64,000 nucleotides of DNA. It comes from Nematostella vectensis. Taxonomy: Eukaryota; Cnidaria; Anthozoa; Actiniaria; Edwardsiidae. The notes beneath the pieces were generated by a model. The model saw nothing but the letters and a program-made list of their open reading frames with translations, made no database searches and was not told where the DNA came from. The stretch lies in the NCBI RefSeq assembly GCF_932526225.1, contig NC_064037.1, forward strand, positions 8,848,203-8,912,202. The letters are read 5' to 3'. The position numbers and the translations under genes are program-made. Of this stretch, positions 33,150 to 43,460 are shown piece after piece. Numbering within the stretch: the first letter of the stretch is position 1; each line of letters opens with the position of its first letter.

Positions 33150-33271
33150 GTAGTCATATAGTCATATTTTAGCGAAGGCGAGGGCGACGGCCTGGAGAAG
33201 TATTCAGACTTGGGCTGTATTTCCCTTTGGAAGTCGCACTTTATTTGCGAGCCCCCTCTGCGCCTGGGTGG
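33150..33271 (+). pseudogene. Possible second hydrolase N-terminal remnant after the recombinase
   Basis: One frame reads SHIVIF, a TAG, then RRRGRRPGEVFRLGLYFP. This loosely resembles the N-terminus (GHS.VFW.RRRA..RP....LGL) of hydrolase ORFs that follow the recombinase in some Ngaro elements. It is cut by gypsy 2 at 33272. Very tentative, because the match is short and contains a stop. Confidence 0.3.
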
Positions 33272-33424
33272 TGAAACAAGAGGAAGCGACTAGGACTTAT
33301 TGTGTGTGTCTTTATTCTCAGATCATAACTCTAGGCTGTACAATAATTGATAATCACAAGTTAATCACGGGGTGGGGATTGTGTTACGTATTGTTCGTGT
33401 CGTCACGTACGAAATCTCGTTACA
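33272..33424 (-). repeat. Gypsy 2, 3' LTR
   Basis: 153 bp. The purine tract (minus strand) sits immediately to its right at 33425-33437. Confidence 0.93.
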
Positions 33425-33558
33425 TCTTTCCCCTAACAGAACAAAAGATACATGGCATCATAGTATCGAATACGTCGTTAGATCTATAACTATGATCAGC
33501 CGTTCTTGATTGTCAATTTACAAATCAAACTTCCGTGTAACCGTAATATATATAATGT

Positions 33559-34320
33559 TCACCCTCGCATTGTGACTTCATAGTCCTCATGCCAGACCGG
33601 CACTTGTTTGCTCCTTTCTGATCTCCTTAGTCCGGTGGGCATGGTAACCGGTCGCACCCGTTCGTTGCTTTCATCAAGTACAATCTGGGGAGGAGTATCC
33701 TCTCCAGAGGCCTCGGGCTCTTGAAACGGAGTGTCCGTTTCTCGCAAAGCTGGCTCATTGGTTTTGAGAATATGCCTTCGATTCCTCCGATATACCCTGT
33801 CACCAACCTTGACCTTATAGCTCCGGTTATCTAGCTTCTCGGTGCACACCCCTGGTATCCAGCGCTCGTGGCCCGGTGGCTTCATGCGTACGGTCTCACC
33901 AGGGTTAACCTCTTTGAGGGGTTTTGCATGTCGGTTATAATAACACTGCTGGCGTTGTTTGGTGCCTAGCAACGCTCGAGCATCCGCATCTGTATCGTAG
34001 CGAGGCTGAAGGAGGGTGCCTGCTATCGGAAGCAGTGTTTTGCAACGCCGTCCCATGAGGAGCTGCGCTGGGCTCGTACCAATGCCATCGGTGGGTTTGT
34101 TGCGCCAATTCAAAAGTGCCAAATACTCCGACTGGCCAGAGTCTTTACACTTCATGAACAGGCGCTCCACGGTCTTCACGGCATTCTCAGCTATCCCATT
34201 TGACTTCGCATATGTCGGGGATGACAGTATATGGTCGAAACACCAGGTCCGCGCAAACACAGCAAACTCAGCCGATCCGAATTGTGGCCCACCATCGGCC
34301 CACCATGCCAAATCTGGCAA
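33559..34320 (-). pseudogene. Gypsy 2 integrase C-terminal part
   Basis: Begins around WWADGGPQFGSAEFAVFA (second catalytic Asp) and contains SSPTYAKSNGIAENAVKT with the catalytic Glu. WRNKPTDGIGTSPAQLLMG and a GDRVYRRNRRHILK basic motif follow. It overlaps the end of the main pol frame (34268-34320), so one small indel separates them. The sequence here contains ATTTGGCATGGTGGGCCGAT, suggesting loss of a short repeated segment. Confidence 0.9.
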
Positions 34321-36299
34321 ACACCGCTTTCAGTTCCTTGATAATGCCTTTGGATTTGGTAAATTTAGGGTGTGCGGCTTCAATGTAGTTACTATAGTAA
34401 TCTGAAATTACTAAAAGTGTTCTTCCTTCCAAGTCACATAGGTCAGCACCGACCTTGGACAATGGCCTCGCCACAAAGTCGTGCGGCTTGAGTGGCTCTT
34501 TACCCGGGGTGTTACGATAGGCCATACAGACCTCACACTTCCGTATGTACTCCTTGAGATCTGTGCTCATTCGTGGCCAGTAGAGAGTGTCACGTGCCCT
34601 CCGTATGCACGCTTCAATGCCAATGTGGCTCCCGTGGGTTACTTCCATTAGCTCCTTGCGTAACGCCAGTGGGACAAGTAACTGCTGTCCCTTGAACACG
34701 ATATTGCCTTGTAGGACAAGCTCGTCACGAATATCATAGTATGGCAGAAGACACTGCGGTACCTCGGCTCTTTTGAAGGGCCATCCCTGTTGTAACATGA
34801 CACGCAGCTGCTGTAGAACTGTGTCGTTAGCCGAGGCGCTTTCAATCTGCTCCCATCGAGCCTTGCTGACGGGAAGATATTGCTTGTGGTCAATTTTCTC
34901 CATCTCTTGTATGAACTCGGTTGCATTGACCTCTGGTAAATACGCTCGACTGAGCGTGTCCGCCAGAAACATTTCTTTGCCTTTTTTGTACTGCAGCTCC
35001 AGGTTATATTTCTGAAGCCTCAATAGCATTCTCTGTAATCGCTGCGGAGCCGAACAAGGCTTAAAAACAATCGATTCCAGCGGTTTGTGGTCAGTCCCCA
35101 CATGAACCACATCTCGGCCATAGATATACGGCTCGAACTTTTCACTTGCAAACACGATAGCTAGCAACTCTTTTTCGATTTGAGCGTATCTTGTCTCCGC
35201 TGACGTCAAAGCCCTGGACGCGTATGCCACTGGTTGACCGTTCTGTAACAGTGCCGCACCGAGGCCTGACTGCGAGGCGTCACACTGAATGGTAACAGGC
35301 TCGTTGAGGTTGTAATAACGCAGCACCGGTGTGCTGGTAACGGCCTCTTTCAACTTGTTCAGCACAGTAGTCTGAACTTCATCCCAGCACCACTCTACAT
35401 CGTCTCTGGCTAGATCTCTCAGAGGCTTGGTTACATCGGACAGATGTGGGAGAAACTTGCTCAGGTACTGTGCTAAGCCAAGAAGTCTCTGCACTCCGGC
35501 TCTATCCGTTGGATCTGGCATCTCAAGGATAGCTTTAACCTTGGCCGGGTCAACTCGGAGACCTGTGCCAGTCGCCACGTGCCCAATGAAGGCCACTTCT
35601 GTCTCTCTAAGCTCAAACTTTTTGGCATTCAACTTGAGCCCTCGTTCCTCACAGCGCTCTAAAAACGCTATCAGATGTTTGTCATGATTCTGAATCGCCT
35701 CCTCCAGGGTTTCTCCGCATCCGATGACAACAAAGTTGTCTGCGACGACCTCCACGCCTGACATACCCTCGATCATCTCGTGCATGCGTCTCTGGAAGAC
35801 CTCTGGAGCCGACCGGATTCCAAAGGGCATACGCAGCCACTGATATCTTCTGAACGGCGTGTTGAATGTGGTGAGATATGACGAGTCTTCGTCTAATTCA
35901 ATGTGCCAAAATCCGTTTTTGGCATCAAGTTTGGTAAACACCTTTGCTACATGTAGTCGCGTTGCAACGTCCTCGATCGTCAGCAGGGGATAATGTTCCC
36001 GCTGAATCGCTTTGTTGAGATCCCTTGGGTCCAAACATATCCTCAGTTTTCCGTTGGGTTTGGGGACAACCACCAGATAGCTCACCCATGGCGTAGGCTT
36101 TGTCACAGACGCAATGATTTTTTGTTCCACCAAGCGTTCAAGCTCAGTGTGCAGTCGTTGGCGTAGAGCCACCGGTACCCGACGCGGTGCATGCTGGACA
36201 GGGTTGACCGCGTTGTCCACCTTGATGTGACACTGGCCCTCCAGGAGCCCAACTCCATTCGCAAAGGCTTGAGGGAATTTTACGTACAGGCTTCCCTTT
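34268..36299 (-). pseudogene. Gypsy 2 pol: RT, RNase H and integrase N-terminal part
   Basis: The longest real frame in the window (650 codons from 36220, open further upstream to about 36299). RT motifs are WVSYLVVVPKPNGKLRICLD, KLDAKNGFWHIELDEDSS and RMPFGIRSAPEVFQ. The catalytic box reads VVADNFVVIG, so the second Asp of the usual xxDD is Asn. RNase H shows VTIQCDASQSGLGA, YAQIEKELLAIVFA and VGTDHKPLES. The integrase zinc finger is HGSHIGIEACIRRAR with CEVCMAY, and the core starts VGADLCDLEGRT. RNA-to-DNA copying by this protein is doubtful because of the Asp-to-Asn change. Confidence 0.93.
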
Positions 36300-36301
36300 G
36301 T

Positions 36302-37024
36302 CTAGCATTTCTGTCCTTGACACTTGTTCTCCACAGCATATACTGGAGCGCTTCCGGTCTGCGGTTTGTTCAGCGCATCGTTATCAGTGTATTTGATTAT
36401 ATTCATGCCAATACACGCCTTTCGCCCTAGTATTGGACGAATGTCCTTACTGTCAACAAGCTTGCAATTCAGTTTGCACTTTGAGCCGTCACGCGATACA
36501 CGCACGATAACTTCGCCAATCACCGGAAGTCTTGATCCTCCATACGCGGAGATAGAGCTTTTCACTGGCTGTACGTTGATTAGACCAACATCTGTAGAAG
36601 CTTGTTTGTACAAATGCACAGGAATCACGTTACACTGCGCCCCGGTGTCTGGTTGAAAACGAAGATAATTTCCAGAGTCGAGCTTCAAGGCCAAGAGCTG
36701 TGAATCATCGAGTGTGACGGCGGCGATTTCACTGATTACATAACACCCATCTTTACTAGAACTTTTCTCTACGACCGCCATAACTCCGCCTGATTTTCTA
36801 CTACGGCAAACAGCAGCAAAGTGATTTAACTTCCCACATTTCAGGCATGGTTTTCCACGGGCTATGCAGTTATCCTTGTCGTGTATGCGGCCACAATTCC
36901 CGCATTTCTCAGCATTGTTTGACTTGTCATTTGATCGCCTGTCACTCTGTCGTCTCTGTGATTTCCCGGCTTTGAATCCAGAGTTTATTGCATGGATTGT
37001 CTCTCCATTTCCAACTTCTCGCAT
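36302..37024 (-). pseudogene. Gypsy 2 zinc knuckle and protease frame
   Basis: 240 codons. The knuckle region is CGNCGRIHDKDNCIARGKPC then CLKCGKLNHFAAVC. The protease active site is FQPDTGAQCNVIPV, a canonical DTG, with LPVIGEVIVRV and DIRPILGRKACIGMN downstream. It ends at a TAG next to the pol frame (36302), which would need suppression or is a mutation. Its N-terminus overlaps the gag frame at 36985-37024. Confidence 0.9.
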
Positions 37025-37578
37025 TTGTGCAGCAGTACTCTCTGATGCCTTGCATTTTCATCTGTTTTCTTGAGTGTCAAACTCGCTTCTCTTAGCAAGC
37101 GCTCTCTTACTTTACTGTCCCGTATCCCAAACACGATCCGGTCACGCAAGATCTCGTCTGGTGTGATCTTGTCAAATTCGCATCCTTCAGAAAGCTTTCT
37201 TAGGGCGGTTTTATATTGATCGTAACTCTCCTCTTGCTCCTGGCTCCTCTGATTGAACCGAAACCTCTCAAAGGGGACGTTCTTTCTTGGTTGACAATAC
37301 TCCGCGTATTTGTCTAAGACTGGCTTGATTTTTGTCTTATCCTCCTCGGCAGCCCACTCGAATGTTGAATATATGTCTCGCGCTTCTTCTCCTATTATTG
37401 TTAGCAAGGTTGCGACCTGAACTTTCTCGCCCTTTTTGTCCAACTCTGTTGCTAAAGCGTTGTTATCCCACGCCAGGCGGAACTTCTTCCATCTTTCCGC
37501 CACATTAACGTCGTGAAGGTCTAGTGCCTGCGGTGGAGGCAAAGTGAATCCGCTAACCATTGACTTCGGGCTTACCAA
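36985..37578 (-). pseudogene. Gypsy 2 gag
   Basis: 197 codons from an ATG at 37578: an LHDVNVAERWKKFRLAWDNN phrase, VATLLTIIGEEARDIYSTFE, ESYDQYKTALRKLSEGCEF and LRDRIVFGIRDSKVRERLL. This is the helical gag domain shared with gypsy 1. The last 20 residues are off-frame relative to the knuckle frame, so an indel lies near 37030-37065. No coding region lies between gag and the 5' LTR. Confidence 0.88.
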
Positions 37579-37636
37579 CCGTTTCCGAAGTCTGAATCTC
37601 TAGATGTGGAGTCCGCTCACTCACTGGCTGCCACCA

Positions 37637-37789
37637 TGAAACAAGATGAAGCGACCAGGACTTATTGTGTGTGTCTTTATTCTCAGATCATAACTCTAGG
37701 CTGTACAATAATTGATAATCACAAGTTAATCACGGGGTGGGGATTGTGTTACGTATTGTTCGTGTCGTCACGTACGACATCTCGTTACA
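37637..37789 (-). repeat. Gypsy 2, 5' LTR
   Basis: Same 153 bp as 33272-33424 with three substitutions. Confidence 0.93.
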
Positions 37790-37818
37790 GATGGGGTAGC
37801 CACATTGCCATGTGTCCT

Positions 37819-38046
37819 GTGGCGGTTTCTCGTCCCCACCTTTGCCGAAGTGACGGAATTAATGTGTAATACAATTACCTTGATCGATTTTTTAATTATT
37901 CAATAATAAAATGTCACTCAAACGTGGCCGGAAAAATCCATATCAATGTGTCAATTACATCACTTCAGCAAACAAGCACGGCGCTCGATGTTGCTCGCAT
38001 AAAGCCAATTTTTATGTTATATTAAGATAAAAACTTGCTCGGGATA
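37819..38046 (+). repeat. Split direct repeat B1
   Basis: Starts GTGGCGGTTTCTCGTCCCCA and ends TTGCTCGGGATAAA. Nearly identical to B2 at 38353. Confidence 0.88.
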
Positions 38047-38280
38047 AAAATAAACATTGTCCCACGGGATAATGAAATTTATCTCGAGTAAGGTTTAATT
38101 ATAGTTTCACTAGATAAGGTTGACAGGTTGATGGCGACAGCGGGGAATATCCGGATATCATTTTCACATGATGCACGTGGTTTGGCCACTATAAGAACCC
38201 TTGTGAATCAGGGGTGCGGCCTTCTCCTCAGAGATAACGAACGATACAGACGTGCAGAGTAGCCATCCCGAAAGAGATTT
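38047..38280 (+). repeat. Split direct repeat A2
   Basis: Copy of A1 without the gypsy insertion. The junction CACTATAAGAACCCTTGTGA holds a single ATAAG, the pre-insertion form of the gypsy 1 site. About 70 bp of unique sequence (38281-38352) separates it from B2. Confidence 0.88.
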
Positions 38281-38352
38281 CCCTCCGCCTCCCCATCAGC
38301 ATGCATTCATGTCTGGTTATTTCTCTGTTGTAAGTCATTTTTGCAGAGGTGG

Positions 38353-38585
38353 GTGGCGGTTTCTCGTCACCACCTTTGCCGAAGTGACGGAATTAATGTG
38401 TAATACAATTACCTTGATCGATTTTTTTTAATTATTCAATAATGAAATGTCACTCAAACGTGGCCGGAAAAATCCATATCAATGTGTCAATTACATCACT
38501 TCAGCAAACAAGCAGGGCGCTCGATGTTGCTCGCATAAAGCCAATTTTTATGTTATATTAAGATAAAAACTTGCTCAGGATAAAG
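38353..38585 (+). repeat. Split direct repeat B2
   Basis: Right end of the Ngaro-like element. The host module resumes at 38586 with GATGTTTTCTGATTTCTGAT. Confidence 0.88.
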
Positions 38586-38613
38586 GATGTTTTCTGATTT
38601 CTGATTATATCTT

Positions 38614-38755
38614 GGGTCAGTACGCAGCTCTTACAAGCTGCAATTTGATTGTGCAAATATCCGCACCTCGACACAAAGAACGAGAAGAATAGAGACAAAA
38701 GAACTCCTTTGTAGAACAAAGATAATAGGAGACAAAGCAGCTGCGTACTTACTCC
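38614..38755. mobile_element. Small MITE (GTACGCAGCT ends), copy 2
   Basis: Inverted copy of 8323-8459. It splits TTATATCTTTGACGTGCTGG, which is intact at 46639. The flanks ATATCTT and ATATCGT look like an imperfect 7-bp target duplication. Confidence 0.8.
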
Positions 38756-38779
38756 ATATCGTTGGCGTGCTGGTGAGTA

Positions 38780-39240
38780 TTCCTAACAGCGCTCCTGTCG
38801 GGCGATATTCCGGCTATTTCCACCAACAGCGAAAACAATCAGAAACAACCAGATCATTTGAGAATATCCTGTAATCTACCCACGAACCACAACTCACTAA
38901 ATCTCCCAGAAGGCACTGCAGTGATACCTGACCCCTCAAAGGAGCGGCTATAAAAAGAACAATAGGCAAAATTGACCCGAGGACTTTGGCACGATATCCG
39001 TGAACAATAGAACGAGTTTGCAGAAGACAAATTGACGAGTGAAGAAGAAACTCCACAAGAGACTGCAAATGGCGCTGCACCTTCAGCTATGCAGCAGCAA
39101 GATGTCCCCACACACATGGACAAAGGCTGGGCATGGGTTGTCTTTTTGTATCATGCTCCTAGCAGCAAGACTACATAACTGCGCTGGAATCATATTCGTG
39201 GAATTACTTGAGATGTACAACGAAGGCAGGTGAAAAACAG
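38780..39240 (+). pseudogene. Dead copy of the SLC16-like promoter and first exon (copy 3)
   Basis: Promoter and coding part align with gene B exon 1, but the ATG equivalent is TTG (ATTGACGAGTGAAG). A deletion after GGGTTGTC removes about 11 bp and shifts the frame inside TM1. The donor GT has become AT (ACAGATAGG). The TATA context is kept. Short open frames here are off-frame remnants. Confidence 0.85.
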
Positions 39241-40334
39241 ATAGGCTCTGATTTACGAGGTTTGTTTATCTGCTGTACTCCAAATCTCCGTGACATTTGA
39301 CAAAACGAGAATGTCACACAATCCCTGCTCTGTTACAACTATTATTTTATTTGCCGTTTTTATAAATTTATATTATATATTTTGTGCAAAAAAGCAACAT
39401 CAAAGTGGATTCAACATCAAGCTAATGTCGAGGCAATTGTTCATCTTGTCTAACTTATTGAGGAAATATTAATTTAGCTTGCTAGCATGTTCCATATCAT
39501 TTTGTTTTTAACGCATCCAAGCAACTCAATCCTAGAAAGTGCATCACATGCACACGAAAAAAACTGCAGTTTGAAAGTTGGTTTCGTTTTAAAATATATT
39601 TTCAAATTAAATAACTATTGTTTGGTTGCTAATGTCAGATATAGCTAACACTTTGCCAACACTGTCCAACGACATATGATCTACGATCTCAGGACAATCA
39701 GACGATGTACAACATACGACCTACGACTAACGACAGTCAGACGATGAAAGACTTCGATATCAATCAGACGATGTTCGCAAAGCGACAGCAACAAAAACTA
39801 ATGCAAGTTTATTGACTTCAGACGACAGGAGACAGCCGGCAATGTTATACTTTATCTCCAACCGAGAATTTCCAAACAGGAAACTGTGGGCAGGACCGCT
39901 TGCAAGAGATATCAATAAGACAATTTAAAGATGCCATTTTTTTTCTAAAAAGAAGACGCGATAGTTCGAAAGGCGTCTTAGAAAAGTCAATTATTCATAC
40001 GTAACCTTTACAAATCGTCTAAATCGGGCCGTAAGCAAGAAAGAAAGCATTTTTGCAGTCTAAGTCTAATGTTATATACATACCATTGGGGCTATAGCTA
40101 GGTTGATCCGCACAAAACACTGCTGCTAGCTGGAACAGGTCGCTTTGACGTATTTTTGGATGGCAACAGTCGGATTTTTATGGGGGAGGGGGGCTGGGAA
40201 ATAGGCTCGTAAGACCGCTAATCTCATATAACTGTGACAGTCGCAGCACAGTATGCTGATTTTTGTAGCTGGCTATGGGATCTAGCATACCATATGACAC
40301 AGGCTATTTTGCTTAGAAAATGCGAAAATTTGTT
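39241..40334. repeat. Module segments a and b (copy 3)
   Basis: 39241-39545 (CTGCTGTACTCCAAATCTCC, GTGCAAAAAAGCAACATC) is near-identical to 43461-43765. 39570-40334 repeats segment b. A 60-codon frame at 39290 occurs in both copies but has no domain and lies in what was intron sequence. Confidence 0.7.
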
Positions 40335-42265
40335 AAGCTAGCAGGGAATAAGTAGCTAGTAGGAAATAAATAGCTAGCAGAGAATAAGTAGCTACCAGGC
40401 AATTGCAGCTAGCACGTAACTAAACACGTAGCAGGCAACTAGAAGCTAGCAGGGAATAAATAGCTAGCAGGCAACTAGAAGCTAGCAGGGAATAAATAGC
40501 TAGCAGGCAACTAGAAGCTAGCAGGGAATAAATAGCTAGCAGGCAACTAGAAGCTAGCAGGGAATAAATAGCTAGCAGGCAACTAGAATCTGGAAAGGAA
40601 TAAATAGCTAGCAGGCAACTAGAAGCTAGCAGGGAAAAAAATAGCTAGCAGGTAACTAGAAGCTAGTAGGGAATAAATAGCTAGCAGGCAAGTAGAAGCT
40701 AGCAGGGAATAAATAGCTAGCAGGCAACTAGAAGCTAGCAGGGAATAAATAGCTAGCAGGCAACTAGAAGCTTGCAGGGAATAAATAGCTAGCAGGCAAC
40801 TAGAATCTGGAAAGGAATAAATAGCTAGCAGGCAACTAGAAGCTAGCAGGGAAAAAAATAGCTAGCAGGTAACTAGAAGCTAGTAGGAAATAAATTGCTA
40901 GCAGGCAACTAAGCTAGTAGGGAATAAATAGCTAGCAGGCAACTAGAATCTAGCAGGGAATAAATAGCTAGCAGGCAACTAGAAGCTTGCAGGAATAAAT
41001 AGCTAGCAGGCAACTAGAATCTGTAAAGGAATAAATAGCTAGCAGGCAACTAGAAGCTAGCAGGGAATAAATAGCTAGCAGGCGACTAGAAGCTAGCAGG
41101 GAAAAAAATAGCTAGCAGGCAAGTAGAATCTGGAAAGGAATAAATAGCTAGCAGGCAACTACAAAGCTAGCGGGGAATAAATAGCTAGCAGGCAACTAGA
41201 AGCTAGCAGGGAATAAATAGCTAGCAGGCAACTAGAAGCTAGCAGGGAAGAAATAGCTAGCAGGCAACTAGAAGCTAGCAGGGAATAAATAGCTAGCAGG
41301 CATCTAGAAGCTAGCAGGGAATAAATAGCTAGCAGGCAACTAGAAGCTAGCAGAGAAAAAATAGCTAGCAGGCAACTAGAAGCTGGCAGGGAATAAATAG
41401 CTAGCAGGCAACTAGAAGCTAGCAGGGAATAAATAGCTAGCAGGCAACTAAGCTAGTAGGGAATAAATATCTAGCAGGCAACTAAGCTAGCAGGGAATAA
41501 ATAGCTAGCAGGCAACTAGAAGCTGGCAGGAAATAAATAGCTAGCAGGCAAGTAGAAGCTTGCAGGGAATAAATAGCTAGCAGGCAGCTAAGCTAGTAGG
41601 GAATAAATAGCTAGCAGGCAACTAAGCTAGTAGGGAATAAATAGCAGGCAGGCAACTAAGCTAGTAGGGAATAAATAGCTAGCAGGCAAGTAGAAGCTAG
41701 CAGGGAATAAATAGCTAGCAGGCAACTAAGCTAGTAGGGAATAAATAGCTAGCAGGTAACTAGAAGCTAGCAGGCAACTAGAAGCTGGCAGGGAATAAAT
41801 AGCTAGCAGGCAACTAGAAGCTAGTAGGGAATAAATAGCTAGCAGGCAACTAGAAGCTAGCAGGGGATAAATAGCTAGCAGGCAACTAGAAGCTAGTAGG
41901 GAATAAATAGCTAGCAGGCAACTAGAAGCTAGTAGGGAATAAATAGCTAGCAGGCAACTAGAAGCTAGCAGGGAATAAATAGCTAGCAGGCAACTAGAAG
42001 CTGGCAGGGAAGAAGTAGCTAGCAGGCAACTAGAAGCTAGCAGGGAATAAATAGCTAGCAGGCAACTAGAAGCTGGCAGGGAAGAAGTAGCTAGCAGGCA
42101 ACTAGAAGCTAGCAGGGAATAAATAGCTAGCAGGCAACTAGAAGCTAGCAGGGAATAAATAGCTAGCAGGCAACTAGAAGCTAGCAGAGAAAAAATAGCT
42201 AGCAGGCAACTAGAAGCTTGCAGGAATAAATAGCTAGCAGGCAACTAGAAGCTAGAAGATAGTAT
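40335..42265. repeat. GCTAGC minisatellite, main array of about 53 units
   Basis: 36-bp units with recurring variants (CTAGAATCTGGAAAGGAATA, AACTAAGCTAGTAGGGAATA, GGGAAGAAGTAGC). Blocks of variants repeat in the same order, a sign of segmental amplification within the array. A reverse frame of 172 codons (SLLASSCLLAIY repeats) is a by-product of the unit length. Confidence 0.95.
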
Positions 42266-43010
42266 TACTTTTGACATTTGATCGACACAGAATGTTACCG
42301 ATCGGGAGCTTGCAAAGTCTTAGTTAAAGGGCAAGATTACATAACGAGTTCCAACGGGTCTCCCGCCTTCAAAGACACGGAATATTTAGCAGAAGTAAAA
42401 GAAGTCATGGGAGCCACCACGAGCCATCTGAGTGCACTATAAAAGGGAAACGGGAAAACTCAGAGGTTCTCGGTGGTTTTTTGGTATGACCGAGCTTATT
42501 CAGAACTGTGCTGGATTCATATGGCCACCCAATTCCTCCATTACGCTCAATGAATGCTTTTAATATCAATACCCTATTTAATATTTTTAATAACTATATA
42601 ACACAATATTTTAGGAACTTTTTCCCCTTTTGTTATAGATGTTCTCTCGTTCCAATCTCCTTCGAAAACGTACAATTCGTTTAAAAGAGGGCTTTTATTA
42701 AAAGTTTTTTGTTTGTGAAAGCGATCTGTTCTACATCTGCAAAAACGCTAAAACACACGCAGATTTAATCGCACAAAAATGTTAAAGTAATTATCATATT
42801 ATGATGATAGTTTAGGAAGACCTCACGCTCTACAGAATCTTGTGATTCTGGTTTTTCAGAATATATATTCAGAAAAATAAATTCAAAAATAAAAAATATA
42901 TTCATGGTCAGAGACCCCGAATATTTTTTTTATGTAGCCTATGCTTTCTATATCTATCAAGTTATATGATGTTTTCTGATTTCTGATTATATATTTGACG
43001 TGCTGGTGAG
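42266..43010. repeat. Module segment d (copy 3)
   Basis: Matches 45915-46670 almost base for base, so these two copies separated recently. It contains the intact AAGTTATATGATGTTTTC site (about 42960) that the Ngaro-like element occupies in copy 2. Confidence 0.8.
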
Positions 43011-43460
43011 TATTCCTAACAGCGCTCCTGTCGGGCAATATTCCGGCTATTTCCACCAACAGCGAAAACAATCAAAAACAACCAGATCATTTGAGAATAT
43101 CCTGTAATCTACCCACACACCACAACTCACTAAATCTCCCAGAAGGCATTGCAGTGATACCTGACTCCTCAAAGGAGCGGCTATAAAAAGAACAATAGGC
43201 AAAATTGACCCGAGCACTTTGGCATGATATCCGTGAACAATAGAACGAGTTTGCAGCAGATAAAATGACGAGTGAAGAAGAAAATCCACAAGAGACTGCA
43301 AATGGCTCTGCACCTTCAGCTATGCAGCAGCAAGTCCCCTCACACATGGACAAAGGCTGGGCATCGGTTGTCTTTTTGTATCATGCTCCTAGCAGCAGGA
43401 CTACATAACTGCGGTTGAATCATATTCGTGGAATTACTTGAGATGTACAAGGAAGGCAGG
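43011..43460 (+). pseudogene. Dead copy of the SLC16-like promoter and first exon (copy 4)
   Basis: The ATG (43264) is kept, but the same 11-bp deletion as in copy 3 shifts the frame in TM1 and the donor is ACAGATAGG. MDKGWA is recognisable before the break. Sharing the deletion and the donor loss shows that copies 3 and 4 derive from one already dead copy. Confidence 0.85.

Larger units (their letters stand above)
33272..37789 (-). mobile_element. Ty3/gypsy LTR retrotransposon 2 (minus strand)
   Basis: Two 153-bp LTRs (on minus: TGTAACGAG...TTGTTTCA) differ at three positions. Flanks are GGTGG (33267-33271) and GATGG (37790-37794), a plausible 5-bp target duplication with one change. Gag, protease-zinc-knuckle, RT, RNase H and integrase lie in gypsy order on minus. 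It is much better preserved than gypsy 1, with about three frame breaks and one catalytic change. A primer-binding-site-like TGGTGGCAGCCAGTGAG follows the 5' LTR, and GTTAGGGGAAAGA precedes the 3' LTR. Confidence 0.95.
24033..38585 (+). mobile_element. PAT/Ngaro-like tyrosine-recombinase retrotransposon, with two nested gypsy insertions
   Basis: The element carries SGNH hydrolase, gag, RT-RNase H and tyrosine recombinase remnants in that order on +. It is bounded by split direct repeats: A1 (24033-24179 plus 28587-28672) at the left, and B1 (37819-38046), A2 (38047-38280), B2 (38353-38585) at the right. A1 / B1-A2-B2 is the hallmark of PAT and Ngaro elements. Removing gypsy 1 (24180-28586) and gypsy 2 (33272-37789) leaves about 5.6 kb, a usual length. 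Empty sites at 42962 and 46617 read AAGTTATATGATGTTTTC, and no target duplication is evident, as expected for recombinase-mediated insertion. No methyltransferase domain (seen in DIRS) was found. All frames are broken, so it is not autonomous now. Confidence 0.85.

Noticed and set aside
24033..38585. DIRS-type element with methyltransferase
   Set aside because: No methyltransferase motif found and the termini are split direct repeats, not inverted repeats, so PAT/Ngaro fits better.
39290..39472. 60-codon frame present in two module copies as a gene
   Set aside because: Lies in former intron sequence behind a dead donor, has no domain, and its C-terminus differs through an indel.
41726..42244. 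172-codon reverse frame of SLLASSCLLAIY repeats
   Set aside because: Translation of the 36-bp minisatellite; not conserved in other arrays except as repeat.
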